Assembly: GCA_041391485.1 (NCBI GenBank)
Contig: JAWKNY010000012.1
Coordinates: forward strand, 1-64,000
DNA from: JACKAF01 sp041391485
Lineage (GTDB): Bacteria > Bdellovibrionota > FAC87 > UBA2466 > JACKAF01
Direction of reading: 5' to 3'
DNA: 64,000 nucleotides
Shown: positions 37,339-46,712 of the stretch, one piece after another
Position numbering within the stretch: the stretch's first letter is position 1
How the letters are laid out: each line of letters opens with the position of its first letter
The notes under the pieces: model-generated
The model's input: the letters and a program-made list of their open reading frames with translations, nothing else
Told to the model about the DNA's origin: nothing
Databases searched by the model: none
Translations under genes and position numbers: made by a program

Positions 37339-37839
37339 GTGTTGCGTTTAGTTGTGTTGGTGGGGCTACTCAGTCTGAGCGCGGCGGCGTTTTCTGCGCC
37401 AAAAAAGCAAGACCTCTTGAAATACCAGGTCCCCAAGGCCGTGAATGCGCCGAAGGGAAAGCAGACCACTGTGAAGCTTAAGTTCACAGTGGAAAAGGGC
37501 TTTCACGTGCAGGCGAACCCGGCCAGCGAAAAGTACCTCATTGCTACCGAGTTAAAACTGGAGCCGAACAAGGACTTCAAGGTGGCGACGATTGCTTACC
37601 CTCCTTGCAAAGAGGGTAAGGCGATGGGGCCGTGCAAGCCCTTCAAGATCGCTGGGAGTGAGAAAGCGATCAACGCTTACGAGGGGACTTTTGAGATCGC
37701 CGTGCCCCTGACACCCGCCGAATCGCTGAAGGCAGGCGCTCACAATTTGACCGGCACGCTGAAATACCAGGCGTGCAATGAGCAAACCTGTTTTTTTCCT
37801 ACTAAGTTATCCGTCAGTTTTCCTGTGCAGGTTAAGTAG
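37339..37839 (+). CDS. Secreted DsbD N-terminal (alpha) domain-like protein
   Basis: A 166-residue protein with a signal peptide (MLRLVVLVGLLSLSAAAFSA) and a single immunoglobulin-like domain. The C-terminal motif YQACNEQTCFFP matches the CxxxxC redox site of the DsbD periplasmic alpha domain (YQACDDKTC). A second Cys pair occurs in YPPCKEGKAMGPCKP. It probably receives or passes reducing equivalents in the periplasm; the membrane and gamma domains of DsbD are absent here. The GTG start at 37339 directly follows the glutaredoxin stop. Confidence 0.8.
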   Translation: MLRLVVLVGLLSLSAAAFSAPKKQDLLKYQVPKAVNAPKGKQTTVKLKFTVEKGFHVQANPASEKYLIATELKLEPNKDFKVATIAYPPCKEGKAMGPCKPFKIAGSEKAINAYEGTFEIAVPLTPAESLKAGAHNLTGTLKYQACNEQTCFFPTKLSVSFPVQVK

Positions 37840-37883
37840 CCGCTCTATTGTTTCCTTTCTGACAAAAGTGCTATGAAGGCAAG

Positions 37884-38744
37884 ATGAGCCTTTCGTCCCT
37901 ACAATTGGACGCTTTTCTTGCCGTTTGCCGCGAAAGAAGTTTTTCCAAGGCAGCTAAACGCCTGGCTGTCACGCAGAGCGCTCTTTCCCAGCGGGTGACC
38001 GCTCTGGAAGGGCAGTTGGAACAGTCGCTCCTGATTCGGGATCGCGAAGGCCTTCGGCTCACCGATGCTGGGGAGCGGTTACTCCGTTACTGTCTGGCGC
38101 GCGAGACGCTTGAAGCGGAGGCCTTGCATTCGCTCAGCGCCGAGTCCGCACTCGCTGGCTCCATCCGAGTGGCGGGTTATTCGTCTGTGGTACGCTCAGT
38201 GCTCATGCCAGCCTTGTCACCTTTGCTTCGGGCCAATGCGGGGCTACGTTTGGAGCTGCTCAGTCGGGAGATAGCTGAGCTACCCGAAATGCTCCAGCGA
38301 GGTGAAACGGACTACGTGGTGTTGGATCACGTCTGGCGGCGTGCCGGAGTCGAGTCTCTGGTTCTGGGAGAAGAAGAGAATGTGCTCATCGAAAGCGCCG
38401 AGCACGACGAGCGGTCGACCTACTTTCTCGATCACGATGCCGATGATGCGACAACGGAAAAACTATTGAGACGGGAACGCCGTCAACTCGATCCCGCGCA
38501 CCGGTGCTACCTGGATGACATTTACGGCATTTCTGATGGGGTGGCGCAGGGGCTCGGCCGGGCTGTGGTGTCGAGTCATCTCATTCCTGAGGACTTTCCA
38601 GTGAGGCGGACTCCCGGATTCAAGACGCTGAAAAACCCCGTTGTACTCCATTATCTTTCGCAACCCTACTACTCTGAATTGCACCAAAAGGTCCTCGAAA
38701 CGCTGGAACAGAGCTGTTCTGCCCATCTTGGCGAAAAAAAATAA
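37884..38744 (+). CDS. LysR-family transcriptional regulator
   Basis: A 286-residue regulator with the N-terminal winged helix-turn-helix (LDAFLAVCRERSFSKAAKRLAVTQSALSQRVTALEGQL) and an effector domain of the type II periplasmic-binding fold. The ATG at 37884 has GAAGGC just upstream. The pattern of the whole protein is close to the ArgP/IciA group, but I do not name it. The target genes cannot be seen; the neighbours downstream are an exported hypothetical protein and gamma-glutamyltranspeptidase. Confidence 0.9.
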   Translation: MSLSSLQLDAFLAVCRERSFSKAAKRLAVTQSALSQRVTALEGQLEQSLLIRDREGLRLTDAGERLLRYCLARETLEAEALHSLSAESALAGSIRVAGYSSVVRSVLMPALSPLLRANAGLRLELLSREIAELPEMLQRGETDYVVLDHVWRRAGVESLVLGEEENVLIESAEHDERSTYFLDHDADDATTEKLLRRERRQLDPAHRCYLDDIYGISDGVAQGLGRAVVSSHLIPEDFPVRRTPGFKTLKNPVVLHYLSQPYYSELHQKVLETLEQSCSAHLGEKK

Positions 38745-38916
38745 CTGTCTGTATTCTGAATGTTTGCTAGTCAGGATTCAAACACCGACGACAATCAAGG
38801 CTAAAAACGTCGTCCTCTTAAACAGCATCCTAACGGTCTTCAACGGGCTTCGTAGTCGTTGGGACTACAGTGTTTTTTCTATTGGGAAGGAGTAAACTTA
38901 AGTTGTGGAGGAAAAT

Positions 38917-39366
38917 ATGAAGCTGAAGTTGAGTCTGTACGTGCTCCTCTCTTTTGGTTGTTTCCACTTTGCCGTGGCCAGCGCCGAGCAGCATGAGTTT
39001 TACGGCAGTCGCCGCCCACAGGCCTCGTTACCTTCCGGCAACGCAGGACCCAGCCGCGGGCCAGCAATTATCTCAAAATCCCTACTAACCGATTCTTTTG
39101 AAAAGGACGGTTTCTATTATTTTTCGTTCAAGCTGGACGGCCGTACGCGCTCTTACAAAGTGCGTTCCGAATCGCTTGAAGCGGGCACTTATCTCTTCGG
39201 GCGCGATGTTGAGTCTTCTCCGCTCATGGTTTCTTTCTACGGCGGCTCGGGTCAGCCCGTAGCGATGGAGCAGGCGACCGTCGAAGAGAATATTCCGGCT
39301 CTTTCAGCCGAAACCCTTCAGGAGATTCCCTGGAGCGAGTTTTCCGAAAGTAAGTCCAAGCCCTAA
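38917..39366 (+). CDS. Hypothetical secreted protein
   Basis: A protein of about 149 residues with signal peptide MKLKLSLYVLLSFGCFHFAVASA, followed by a strand-rich domain. I recognise no family. The start is ATG at 38917 rather than GTG at 38905 because GGAGG at 38907-38911 sits five bases before the ATG and overlaps the GTG. It sits between a LysR gene and gamma-glutamyltranspeptidase in the same direction. Confidence 0.65.
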   Translation: MKLKLSLYVLLSFGCFHFAVASAEQHEFYGSRRPQASLPSGNAGPSRGPAIISKSLLTDSFEKDGFYYFSFKLDGRTRSYKVRSESLEAGTYLFGRDVESSPLMVSFYGGSGQPVAMEQATVEENIPALSAETLQEIPWSEFSESKSKP

Positions 39367-39429
39367 TTAGCGCTGGGATGACAAGCTCCGCCCACTGTGT
39401 TTTATCTCCGGCATACGCCGGAGGAATGG

Positions 39430-41208
39430 ATGAAGCTTTATCCTGTCTTACTCACCCTATTAGTTTTTGGTGGTTGCCACCTCTTTCAACGCACACCGAA
39501 CTCTCCCCGAGTCGTAGAACGAGTCGTTCAAACCCAATTTCCTAATGGCCAAGATGAATTCAATCGCACGCCCGAGAGTTACGAGGCCCGTGCGTCGCAC
39601 GGCATGATCTCGTCGGAAGGCATCCCGGCGACTGCAATCGCTTTGGAAGTACTCAAGAAGGGCGGAAACGCGGTAGACGCCGCCGTCGCGCTCTCGTTCG
39701 CTATCGGCGTTTATCGACCGCATTCCACAGGCATTGGGGGCGGTGGCTTCATGGTTGTCTTTGACGAACGCAACAACAAGACAGAAGTTCTGGACATGCG
39801 CGAACGCGCGCCCGCACGCGCCTCGCGCGACATGTATCTCGATAAATCCGGTGAGGTTACGGACAAGAGTCGTTGGGGCGGACTCGCGGTTGGCACACCC
39901 GGACTGGTTGCCGGGTTGTGGGAGGCTTTTCAAAAAAGAGGTTCAGGCAAAGTTAGTTGGAAAGAGCTCGTTTTGCCGTCAGCAAAACTGGCTCGGGAGG
40001 GCTTCAAAGTGGATCCTGATATGGAGCAAGCCATTCAGTGGACGTCTGAAAAAGGTCTGCTCGATCGCTACCCTTCGGCCAAAAAACTTCTCGCTCCAAA
40101 AGGAACGCCCCTTAAAGAAGGCGACCTGTATCAGAACCCCAACCTCGCCAAAACCTTGGAGACAATCGCTGAGAAGGGGAAGGACGGGTTCTACAAAGGG
40201 TGGGTCGCTAAGGACATTGTGAACGCCGTAAAAAAAGACGGCGGCATCTTGGAACAAAAAGATCTCGACTCCTACGAGCTACGGTACCTTGAACCGGTAA
40301 AGGCCGAGTTCGGAGAGTACACGATCCTCAGCATGCCTCCGCCCAGTTCAGGGGGGATCCATATTGTGGAGATGCTCAACATGGCGGAATCACTCATCCG
40401 AGATGCGGACTTAGAGAGTGTGGCAAATTGGCATCTTAAAGCGGAGATCATGCGTCGGGCATTCGCCGATCGATCCAAATATCTCGGCGATCCGGCTTTT
40501 TTCAAAGTGCCAGTTTCGGGCCTGACGTCGGAAGAGTACGCGCGCCAACTCGCCAAAGGCATTGACGCCAACAAAGCTTCAAAGAGTGTAGAGGTGCCAC
40601 CAGGCCAGCCGGCCCCCTATGAGAAGGTGCACACCACTCATTTTTCTATCGTCGACAACGGTGGACTGGCCGTGGCCTCCACACAAACCATCAACTACCT
40701 TTTTGGAGCCGTACTGGTAGCCGGGGAGAGTGGTATTTTTCTCAACGACGAAATGGATGATTTTTCTGCCAAGCCCGGAGCTCCAAATTTGTTTGGGCTC
40801 GTTGGTGGCGAGGCAAACGCCATTGCTCCCGGCAAAACCCCACTAAGCAGCATGTCGCCGACAATCGTTACCAAAGAAGGAAAGATCTATTTGGTATTGG
40901 GAAGTCCCGGGGGATCTAAAATCATCACATCCGTATGGAATGTTTTGTTCAATGTTCTGCACCACAAACTAAGTTTGCGAGACGCCATCTTCGCTCCCCG
41001 GATGCACCACCAGTGGTTGCCTGACAAACTTGTGGCCGAACCGGGTTGGGAGAAAGCGACGTTACAAGGCCTGCGCGACAAAGGCCACGAGGTCGAAGAG
41101 CTGAAGGACCTTTCGCTCGGGAGTGTGACCGGTGTCCTGGTGGAACCCGGCGGTGGGAAGATAGGCGTCGCGGATCCCCGCCGCGGAGGCGCGGCCGCAG
41201 GGTACTAG
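39430..41208 (+). CDS. ggt: Gamma-glutamyltranspeptidase, predicted lipoprotein
   Basis: N-terminal-nucleophile hydrolase that cleaves glutathione and other gamma-glutamyl compounds, about 592 residues. The N-terminus is a lipoprotein signal with lipobox VFGGC, so it is probably membrane-attached and faces the periplasm. HSTGIGGGGFMVV and the autocleavage site KVHTTHFSIVD (catalytic Thr of TTHFS) mark the two subunits; STQTINYLFGA and PLSSMSPTIV form the rest of the active site. The ATG at 39430 is preferred because GGAGGA precedes it and it starts the signal peptide. A hairpin terminator follows at 41246. Confidence 0.95.
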   Translation: MKLYPVLLTLLVFGGCHLFQRTPNSPRVVERVVQTQFPNGQDEFNRTPESYEARASHGMISSEGIPATAIALEVLKKGGNAVDAAVALSFAIGVYRPHSTGIGGGGFMVVFDERNNKTEVLDMRERAPARASRDMYLDKSGEVTDKSRWGGLAVGTPGLVAGLWEAFQKRGSGKVSWKELVLPSAKLAREGFKVDPDMEQAIQWTSEKGLLDRYPSAKKLLAPKGTPLKEGDLYQNPNLAKTLETIAEKGKDGFYKGWVAKDIVNAVKKDGGILEQKDLDSYELRYLEPVKAEFGEYTILSMPPPSSGGIHIVEMLNMAESLIRDADLESVANWHLKAEIMRRAFADRSKYLGDPAFFKVPVSGLTSEEYARQLAKGIDANKASKSVEVPPGQPAPYEKVHTTHFSIVDNGGLAVASTQTINYLFGAVLVAGESGIFLNDEMDDFSAKPGAPNLFGLVGGEANAIAPGKTPLSSMSPTIVTKEGKIYLVLGSPGGSKIITSVWNVLFNVLHHKLSLRDAIFAPRMHHQWLPDKLVAEPGWEKATLQGLRDKGHEVEELKDLSLGSVTGVLVEPGGGKIGVADPRRGGAAAGY

Positions 41209-41245
41209 TTGCGGCGGAATACCAGGCTCGGGTACGTTCCCACAC

Positions 41246-41271
41246 ATGTAGGGCAGGCTACATATTTTTTT
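41246..41271 (+). terminator. Intrinsic terminator of ggt
   Basis: ATGTAG (41246-41251) pairs perfectly with CTACAT (41258-41263) around a GGCAGG loop. It is followed by ATTTTTTT and a further AT-rich run. A second hairpin, TGAGGC-AGGGGG-GCCTCA at 41298-41315, lacks a T-run. Confidence 0.6.
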
Positions 41272-41359
41272 ATTTATTTCAAAAACTTAGGCCTGGTTGA
41301 GGCAGGGGGGCCTCAGGTGCGTCCTTTCACTTAGCGACGCGGTACGGGGCGGATTGATC

Positions 41360-41388
41360 TTGATCCCACCCCCATCTTTGGACATAAT
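41360..41388 (+). promoter_or_regulatory. Sigma-70-like promoter of the TIGR02147 gene
   Basis: TTGATC at 41360-41365 and CATAAT at 41383-41388 are separated by exactly 17 bases. Transcription would start about 41395, five bases before the ATG at 41400. The message would be leaderless or nearly so, matching the lack of a ribosome site. Confidence 0.6.
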
Positions 41389-41399
41389 GCGATGCATTA

Positions 41400-42224
41400 A
41401 TGAGAGCGGAAAGAATCACAACAGGGGTAGGCGAAGAGACAAGTCCCTCCAGCCGGACGAGCTGGGATTTTCGTTTCTACCTGCAAGATGAGTTGCTGCG
41501 CCGGTGTCGTAAGAACCCAAGCTATAGCATGCGATCGTTTGCGCGAGTCTTGAAACTCGACTCATCGGCTCTCTCCAAAATTCTGAACGGGAAACGTGGA
41601 ATCAGTAAGCGCATGCTTAAGCGCCTCGGAGAATCGCTGGGCATTTCGCCTCAAGAGATGGTTCGCTTCCGTCCCACCCATGGGAACCGGGCCGTGGAGA
41701 ATACCCGCCAACGTTCTTTCGAGCTGTTGAGTTTAGACACCTTTCAATTTATTTCGAATTGGTATTACTACGGAATTCTTAGTCTTATTGATGTAAAGGG
41801 CTTTGTTCCCAGCCCCAAATGGATCGCCAACGCCTTGGGCGTGACGATCTCCGAAGTGAAGATTGCGGTAGAGCGTTTGGAGCGATTGGGCCTTTTGGAA
41901 ATCCAAGAGGACGGATCTTGGTTGACAAAGAAGAAAGATCTGACGACCGTGGGCCATGAATACACCGCTCCGGCATTTCGAGCGTTACAGAAGCAGGTGT
42001 TGGAAAAAGCGCTAGAGGCCCTTGAAGAAGTCCCGCTGGAGCAGCGTGACCAAAGTTCGATGACGATGGCCATTGATGCGTCTCGACTCCCTCAGGCCAA
42101 AGAGCGCATAAAAAAGTTTCGCAGGGACCTATGCAACTTTCTCCAATCTACGGGGAAGCTGGATCAGGTCTACCAATTGAGCGTTTCTCTTTATCCGGTC
42201 TCCAAGCTTCCCAAGGAAGGCTAG
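41400..42224 (+). CDS. TIGR02147/DUF4423 family regulator
   Basis: A 274-residue protein with an N-terminal helix-turn-helix of the Xre type (YSMRSFARVLKLDSSALSKILNGKRGISKRMLKRL). A DUF4423-type core follows, including FELLSLDTFQFISNWYYYGILSL and WIANALGVTISEVKIAVERLERLGLL, then a C-terminal SLYPVSKL strand. The family is expanded in Bdellovibrio-like bacteria and in Fibrobacter and is of unclear role, so it supports the taxonomic guess. The ATG at 41400 lies about five bases after the predicted transcription start, so the message may be leaderless. Confidence 0.9.
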   Translation: MRAERITTGVGEETSPSSRTSWDFRFYLQDELLRRCRKNPSYSMRSFARVLKLDSSALSKILNGKRGISKRMLKRLGESLGISPQEMVRFRPTHGNRAVENTRQRSFELLSLDTFQFISNWYYYGILSLIDVKGFVPSPKWIANALGVTISEVKIAVERLERLGLLEIQEDGSWLTKKKDLTTVGHEYTAPAFRALQKQVLEKALEALEEVPLEQRDQSSMTMAIDASRLPQAKERIKKFRRDLCNFLQSTGKLDQVYQLSVSLYPVSKLPKEG

Positions 42225-42269
42225 AGATTCCGGGTAGACAGGTGACTGAGAAACAGGGACTGGGAAGGA

Positions 42270-44841
42270 ATGGAACGGAATATATTTCCCTCTGTAACTG
42301 CGGTCGCGGTTGCGTTCGGCTTTGTGTTGCTTGTGGGAGCGTGTGCCCCCACTGCGAACGACGAAGGTGGCTTTTCGGGTGAAGGCCACGGCGGAAACCC
42401 GTCTGTAAAAGCTAAGCTGGATGATGCCAAAAAAGTGGCGCCGCGGGTGCTACGAAATCTCACCGACGAACAAATCGCTAGCGTTGAAAATCCCGAAGTC
42501 CGAAATTTTTTGAAGCGAAGGAATTCCTGGGCGGCGGATATTGAATCCAGTGCGCATGACTGGCCCACTACGGAAGAAGCCGAAGAGGAGCGATTGGCTC
42601 ATTACCCCCCGCACCTTCGTGAGCGGGCGGCGGTGACCACTCCTCACCGCAGTTCTGATATCCGGTTTTCCTGGACGGTCGCTGAAAAGGTGGTTTTGTC
42701 CTTGGACGAGGCGGTGGATATTCTTGCTCCATGAAAGCGCTCACCACTTGGAACAAACCGATGAGGCCTTTGTAAAGCTAGCCGTTGCGGAAGTGATGCG
42801 CTTGTGGAAACGCACGCGCCAGCCAGATGAAATCGCTCTGCGTACCGCCCTTTGTGATCGTCTGGCGGATTACTATCTTTTACTGACGCATCCAGAGCGC
42901 AGCCATTTTGTAACGACCTGCAACGCCGTAACCACTCTCAAAGTGTATCGGGTCCAAAAGATGCCGCCCTACGACGCCGTTATGAGCGTCGACGTTAGTT
43001 TTAGTCTTCGCGCGACCCTTGAAGACATGAATGTGAGCCTCCCGGTTCGTGACTTTTATATCCAAGGGATTGCGAACCTTAGCCGCGTGGAAAACCAATC
43101 TACGCTCAAGGAAAGTGCTTGGCGGGTGACGCACATGGAGGACGCTTGGCGCGTGGCGCACATGTCGGTGCACTCCAGGTCCATTCGTGACGAGCTGAAT
43201 GATTTTTTTGCTATCCTCGACGAAAAACCGAAGACGGTAAAAGAGCTCATGCGAAAACTCGATCCGAGGATTCACGTCTTGGCACCGGAGAATCGCCAGT
43301 CTTTTCTTATTTACGACAGTGCTTTCCCCCGCCCTCACGAAAACGGCGCGACCACCAACGCATTTGGAAACCAGGCCCCGGTTCTTAACGAGGGGAGCCA
43401 ATTGATCGTGTTCACGACGGCTACCGGCAAGTGGTGGCCGCTTGCGTATACCTCGGGTACAAAGTGGGGCTTTGAGATCGCGGACTATTCCGTCATCAAG
43501 CCGGAAGCGACCCCCGTCTATACGACGGCGCGGCTTGTGGCTCCGTTCATCGACAAGGAGCCCGGCGTAGAACTCATGCCGTATAGCAGCACACGGTATA
43601 AGCCTGAGATGATTACGGTGAACTGGAACCATCTCGCTTTTCTGGGACCTGGACCTTTTAACTTGCGCCCCTACAGCGCGGCCGCAATGAGCATCGAAGA
43701 AACCAAGGTGCAGGACGCGCTACGCAAGCTTCGCATGGCCCCTGTTTTGGGACCGGACCCGACGGAGTTTGAAGCCCTGGTGAAGGAAGTCGATGAAATG
43801 TTGATTTCGATGAAATCCTCGATGGAAACTCAACCGGTGTTGAAGGCCGAGATGCGTGAGATTCACGCGCAGTACTTCTTACGTCGGGCGCGCGTTGAGC
43901 GTGGGGATGGCTTCCTGGCGTTTTTGAACTACATGGGCTCTGAGAAAGATGTCTTGCGCTACGGACTGACACACTCGGAGCTGCAGTTCCTGGTCCTTCG
44001 TTCTTTGGACACGTATTTAAAAACCGAGCACAACATCCCTTTGGTTCGTCGCCTTTCGTCGTTTGAGGAAAACCTGGAGATGCTAGGTTGGCGCTTTGAG
44101 ACTTTAGAAGTGACCCGCCAACAGGTGGATCAGGTCGTGCGGCGCGACGATGCGATGCGACTCAAGTTCTACTTTTATGACCAAGCCCAGGCTTTGTTAA
44201 AAAAATGGCGCGAGTCCGTATCGACAGACGACACAGGCATGGATTGGGTCGTGCAAAATTACCTGGCCGAACTGGAAAGAGATCTGGGACTAACGGCTGC
44301 CGACGTCGGCATTACCGCGGAAGCGATCGAGGACAGCTTGCGGGTCGCCAACCTGATCGAGGCCTATCAAATTCTGCAAAACCACTTGCTACCAAAAATG
44401 CAGAAAGGGTATTCGCCCAGTCCAAAAGATGTTGCAGAGATCGCCTACTGGGCCGGTAAGTTTCGTCGAGCGGTGAACGCGTCTTTTTACACGGCTGAGT
44501 ACCTCTATGTGAGTAAAGATCCTTTTCCCAGCAGCGCGGAACCGGGGCGCAACGAGGAATCTTGGATAGAACACGAGCTTCTGCCGACCCGCAAACCTGA
44601 TCCGCGGCGCATCGCCAAAGACAAGAAAGCCGCTCTCGAGGATCTCCAGAACCGTTTCGAAAAAGTGCACCCCAAGCCACAGCTTGAGGACGTAGCTGGA
44701 GCGGCTGGAGCGTTGAGGCGGGGAGCCCGCTCAAGCGGAGCCCTGGAGTATGTGGAAAACCTAATGGAACTTCCCTTGGACTGGCCGGAGGAAAAGCGAA
44801 ACCTTGCGGTCGGCAGGTTCCCGCGGTTCGCATCTCCTTAA
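42270..44841 (+). CDS. Large lipoprotein with HExxH motif (one apparent frameshift)
   Basis: Two frames join into about 857 residues. The ATG at 42270 begins a lipoprotein signal with lipobox LVGAC (Cys25). The first frame ends near 42734. Removing one C of the CC pair at 42729-42730 continues it as DILAHESAHHLEQTDEAF, which places an HExxH metal-binding motif (HESAH) at about residue 154. The remainder is helical with no recognised domain, and the third zinc ligand is not identified. The open frame then runs uninterrupted for 700 codons. Zinc-metallopeptidase activity is an inference from HExxH alone. The next gene converges on its stop. Confidence 0.7.
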
Positions 44842-45029
44842 GACGGCTTTCTAGTTTTCCTATTAAAAAACAAGAAGACGAGGGGAAGGCACGTGATTCC
44901 CAGTGTCAGTAGGCGCATCGGTCCCCAGTCGACGACACCCAAAAACTCCGACGAGACAGTGAGCACAAGTATCGCCGCACCTACCACAAGGAGCGGGGTG
45001 ATGCTGTTTTGATAGTCAGCCCTAAGCAT
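44838..45029 (-). CDS. Small two-helix membrane protein
   Basis: A 63-residue protein with two hydrophobic helices (about ITPLLVVGAAILVLTVSSEF and LLTLGITCLPLVFLFF) and a basic C-terminus (NRKTRKPS). No family is recognised. The ribosome site is weak. The stop overlaps the stop of the large lipoprotein gene. It may be a real small membrane protein or a chance open frame. Confidence 0.45.
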   Translation of the reverse strand: MLRADYQNSITPLLVVGAAILVLTVSSEFLGVVDWGPMRLLTLGITCLPLVFLFFNRKTRKPS

Positions 45030-45130
45030 AGACCTGAACTACACTATGGGAATGGGAAGTCAACTTCGGTTAAGACCTTCAGAGTCCGAAAAATCTTGAA
45101 GCCTCCATGCGGAAGTGGTGAGCTACACTC

Positions 45131-45886
45131 ATGCCGGCGGCTCGCATCAAGCTACTTTCGTACAACATCCATAAAGGTTTTAGCTTAGGGCGAAAGTTCG
45201 TTCTGGAGAATATTCGAACCGCCATCCGTTCGACGGGTACCGATCTTGTGTTTTTGCAGGAAGTGCTGGGAAGGCATGATCGCCACCAGCGCAAGATCCC
45301 ACTCTGGCCGCGCCAATCTCAATTCGAGTACTTGGCCGATGAAGTGTGGAGCCATTACGCCTATGGCGAAAATGCGGTTTATTCAAGTGGGCACCACGGG
45401 AACGCGATCCTGAGCAAATACCCCTTCACCTCTCAAAAAAATGTCGACATTTCTGTCACGCGCTTTGCCCGCCGAGGATTGCTTCACGGCGTGATACAGG
45501 TACCCAGGCGCAAGACACCGGTCCACCTGATTTGTATCCATCTGGACCTAAGGGACACGGACCGTATGCTCCAGGCCGAACTGCTTGCCGATCACATTGA
45601 CTCGCACGTGCCTAAGAAAGCCCCTTTGATTCTGGCTGGGGATTTCAACGACTGGCAGCAGAAAATGACCCGCCATTTGGTGGAGGCCCTTCAGGTGCAG
45701 GAAGTTTTTATGGCTCTACACAATAACCACGCGCGCACCTTTCCCGCCCGGGCTCCGACTTTGAAGCTCGATAGGGTGTATTTTCGGGGCTTTAGACCCG
45801 TCGATGCGCAACGTTTGCACCGCCGCCCCTGGAACCGCCTCTCCGATCACGTGCCGTTATACGCTGAGCTAGAATTTGCGAAGTAG
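45131..45886 (+). CDS. Endonuclease/exonuclease/phosphatase family protein
   Basis: A 251-residue protein of the EEP fold. Motifs in order: LSYNIHKGF (Asn), VFLQEVLG (metal-binding Glu), ICIHLDLR (His), LAGDFNDW (Asp/Asn) and the C-terminal LSDHVPLYAEL (Asp-His). All catalytic residues are present. The substrate cannot be deduced; relatives include DNases, sphingomyelinases and other phosphoesterases. No signal peptide is visible, so it is probably cytosolic. Confidence 0.85.
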   Translation: MPAARIKLLSYNIHKGFSLGRKFVLENIRTAIRSTGTDLVFLQEVLGRHDRHQRKIPLWPRQSQFEYLADEVWSHYAYGENAVYSSGHHGNAILSKYPFTSQKNVDISVTRFARRGLLHGVIQVPRRKTPVHLICIHLDLRDTDRMLQAELLADHIDSHVPKKAPLILAGDFNDWQQKMTRHLVEALQVQEVFMALHNNHARTFPARAPTLKLDRVYFRGFRPVDAQRLHRRPWNRLSDHVPLYAELEFAK

Positions 45887-45938
45887 CCAAAGCGTGGTAT
45901 AGCAAAGCTTTGACGCGTAGCAGTATCAGGAGGCGAAG

Positions 45939-46712
45939 ATGCGTCTGATGGTTGTATTCTGGGTTTGGTCTGTATGCTCGCTGGCGGCGGTTCACCGTAC
46001 CGATGTGATGTTGGAGCCTGTAGGCGCCATTGATGGGGATTCCCTTTTGGTAGTGGATCTGGACAACACGGTCTTTGAGTCCGCCCAAATGCTGGGAAGT
46101 GCGCAATGGTTTGAGTACCTGCTGGGGAGCTTGAAGAAATCCGGCATGGCTTCCCGGGAAGCCTACCAGCAGGCAATTGGCCAGTGGGTTCAAATCCAGG
46201 AAGCGACAGACGTGCGGCCAGTGGAAGCTTCGACTCCAAACTTCTTGCGCGGCCTTCAAACGATGGGCATACGGGTGATGGCTTTGAGTGCCCGGCCTCC
46301 ACAAGTTTCGCGAAGAACCTTAGAACAACTCGCCAACATAGGCGTGGATTTTACGCGCCCGAGTATTTTTGCAAAGGATCTTCCGATGCAATTCAAGAGA
46401 GCGAGCGCACTCTATACGCAAGGTGTTTTGTTTGCGGATCGGCTCGATAAGGGCGGGGTGCTGGCAGCGTTTTTTGATCGTATTCAGTACAAACCGAAAC
46501 GCGTTGTCTATGTCGACGATCAGATGGCCAACGTGGAGAGTGTCGCTCGCGCGATGAAAAAAGTCGGCGTGGCGTTTGAAGGCTACCGTTATGGAGCGGC
46601 CGACATCCGCGTGAAAACGTTTGATCCGGAAGTGGCGGAGCTGCAATTTCGCTACTACGGAAAAATACTATCCGACGATGCCGCCACCCAGATCCGCATG
46701 TTAGGCGAGTAG
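45939..46712 (+). CDS. Secreted HAD-like protein (DUF2608)
   Basis: A 257-residue protein with an N-terminal signal peptide (FWVWSVCSLAAVH) and a haloacid-dehalogenase phosphatase pattern. The nucleophile motif is VVDLDNTVF (DxDxT), motif II is ALSARPP, and the Asp pair of motif IV is VVYVDDQMANVE. Spacing fits the DUF2608 family seen in Legionella and Chlamydia relatives. The ATG at 45939 has AGGAGG. It abuts the stop of the convergent carboxypeptidase. A secreted phosphatase role is inferred from the fold. Confidence 0.75.
   Translation: MRLMVVFWVWSVCSLAAVHRTDVMLEPVGAIDGDSLLVVDLDNTVFESAQMLGSAQWFEYLLGSLKKSGMASREAYQQAIGQWVQIQEATDVRPVEASTPNFLRGLQTMGIRVMALSARPPQVSRRTLEQLANIGVDFTRPSIFAKDLPMQFKRASALYTQGVLFADRLDKGGVLAAFFDRIQYKPKRVVYVDDQMANVESVARAMKKVGVAFEGYRYGAADIRVKTFDPEVAELQFRYYGKILSDDAATQIRMLGE

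Noticed and set aside
42722..42740. Two separate genes at the lipoprotein break
   Set aside because: The downstream part would start with a TTG lacking a ribosome site and the HExxH motif spans the junction; one gene with an indel is simpler.
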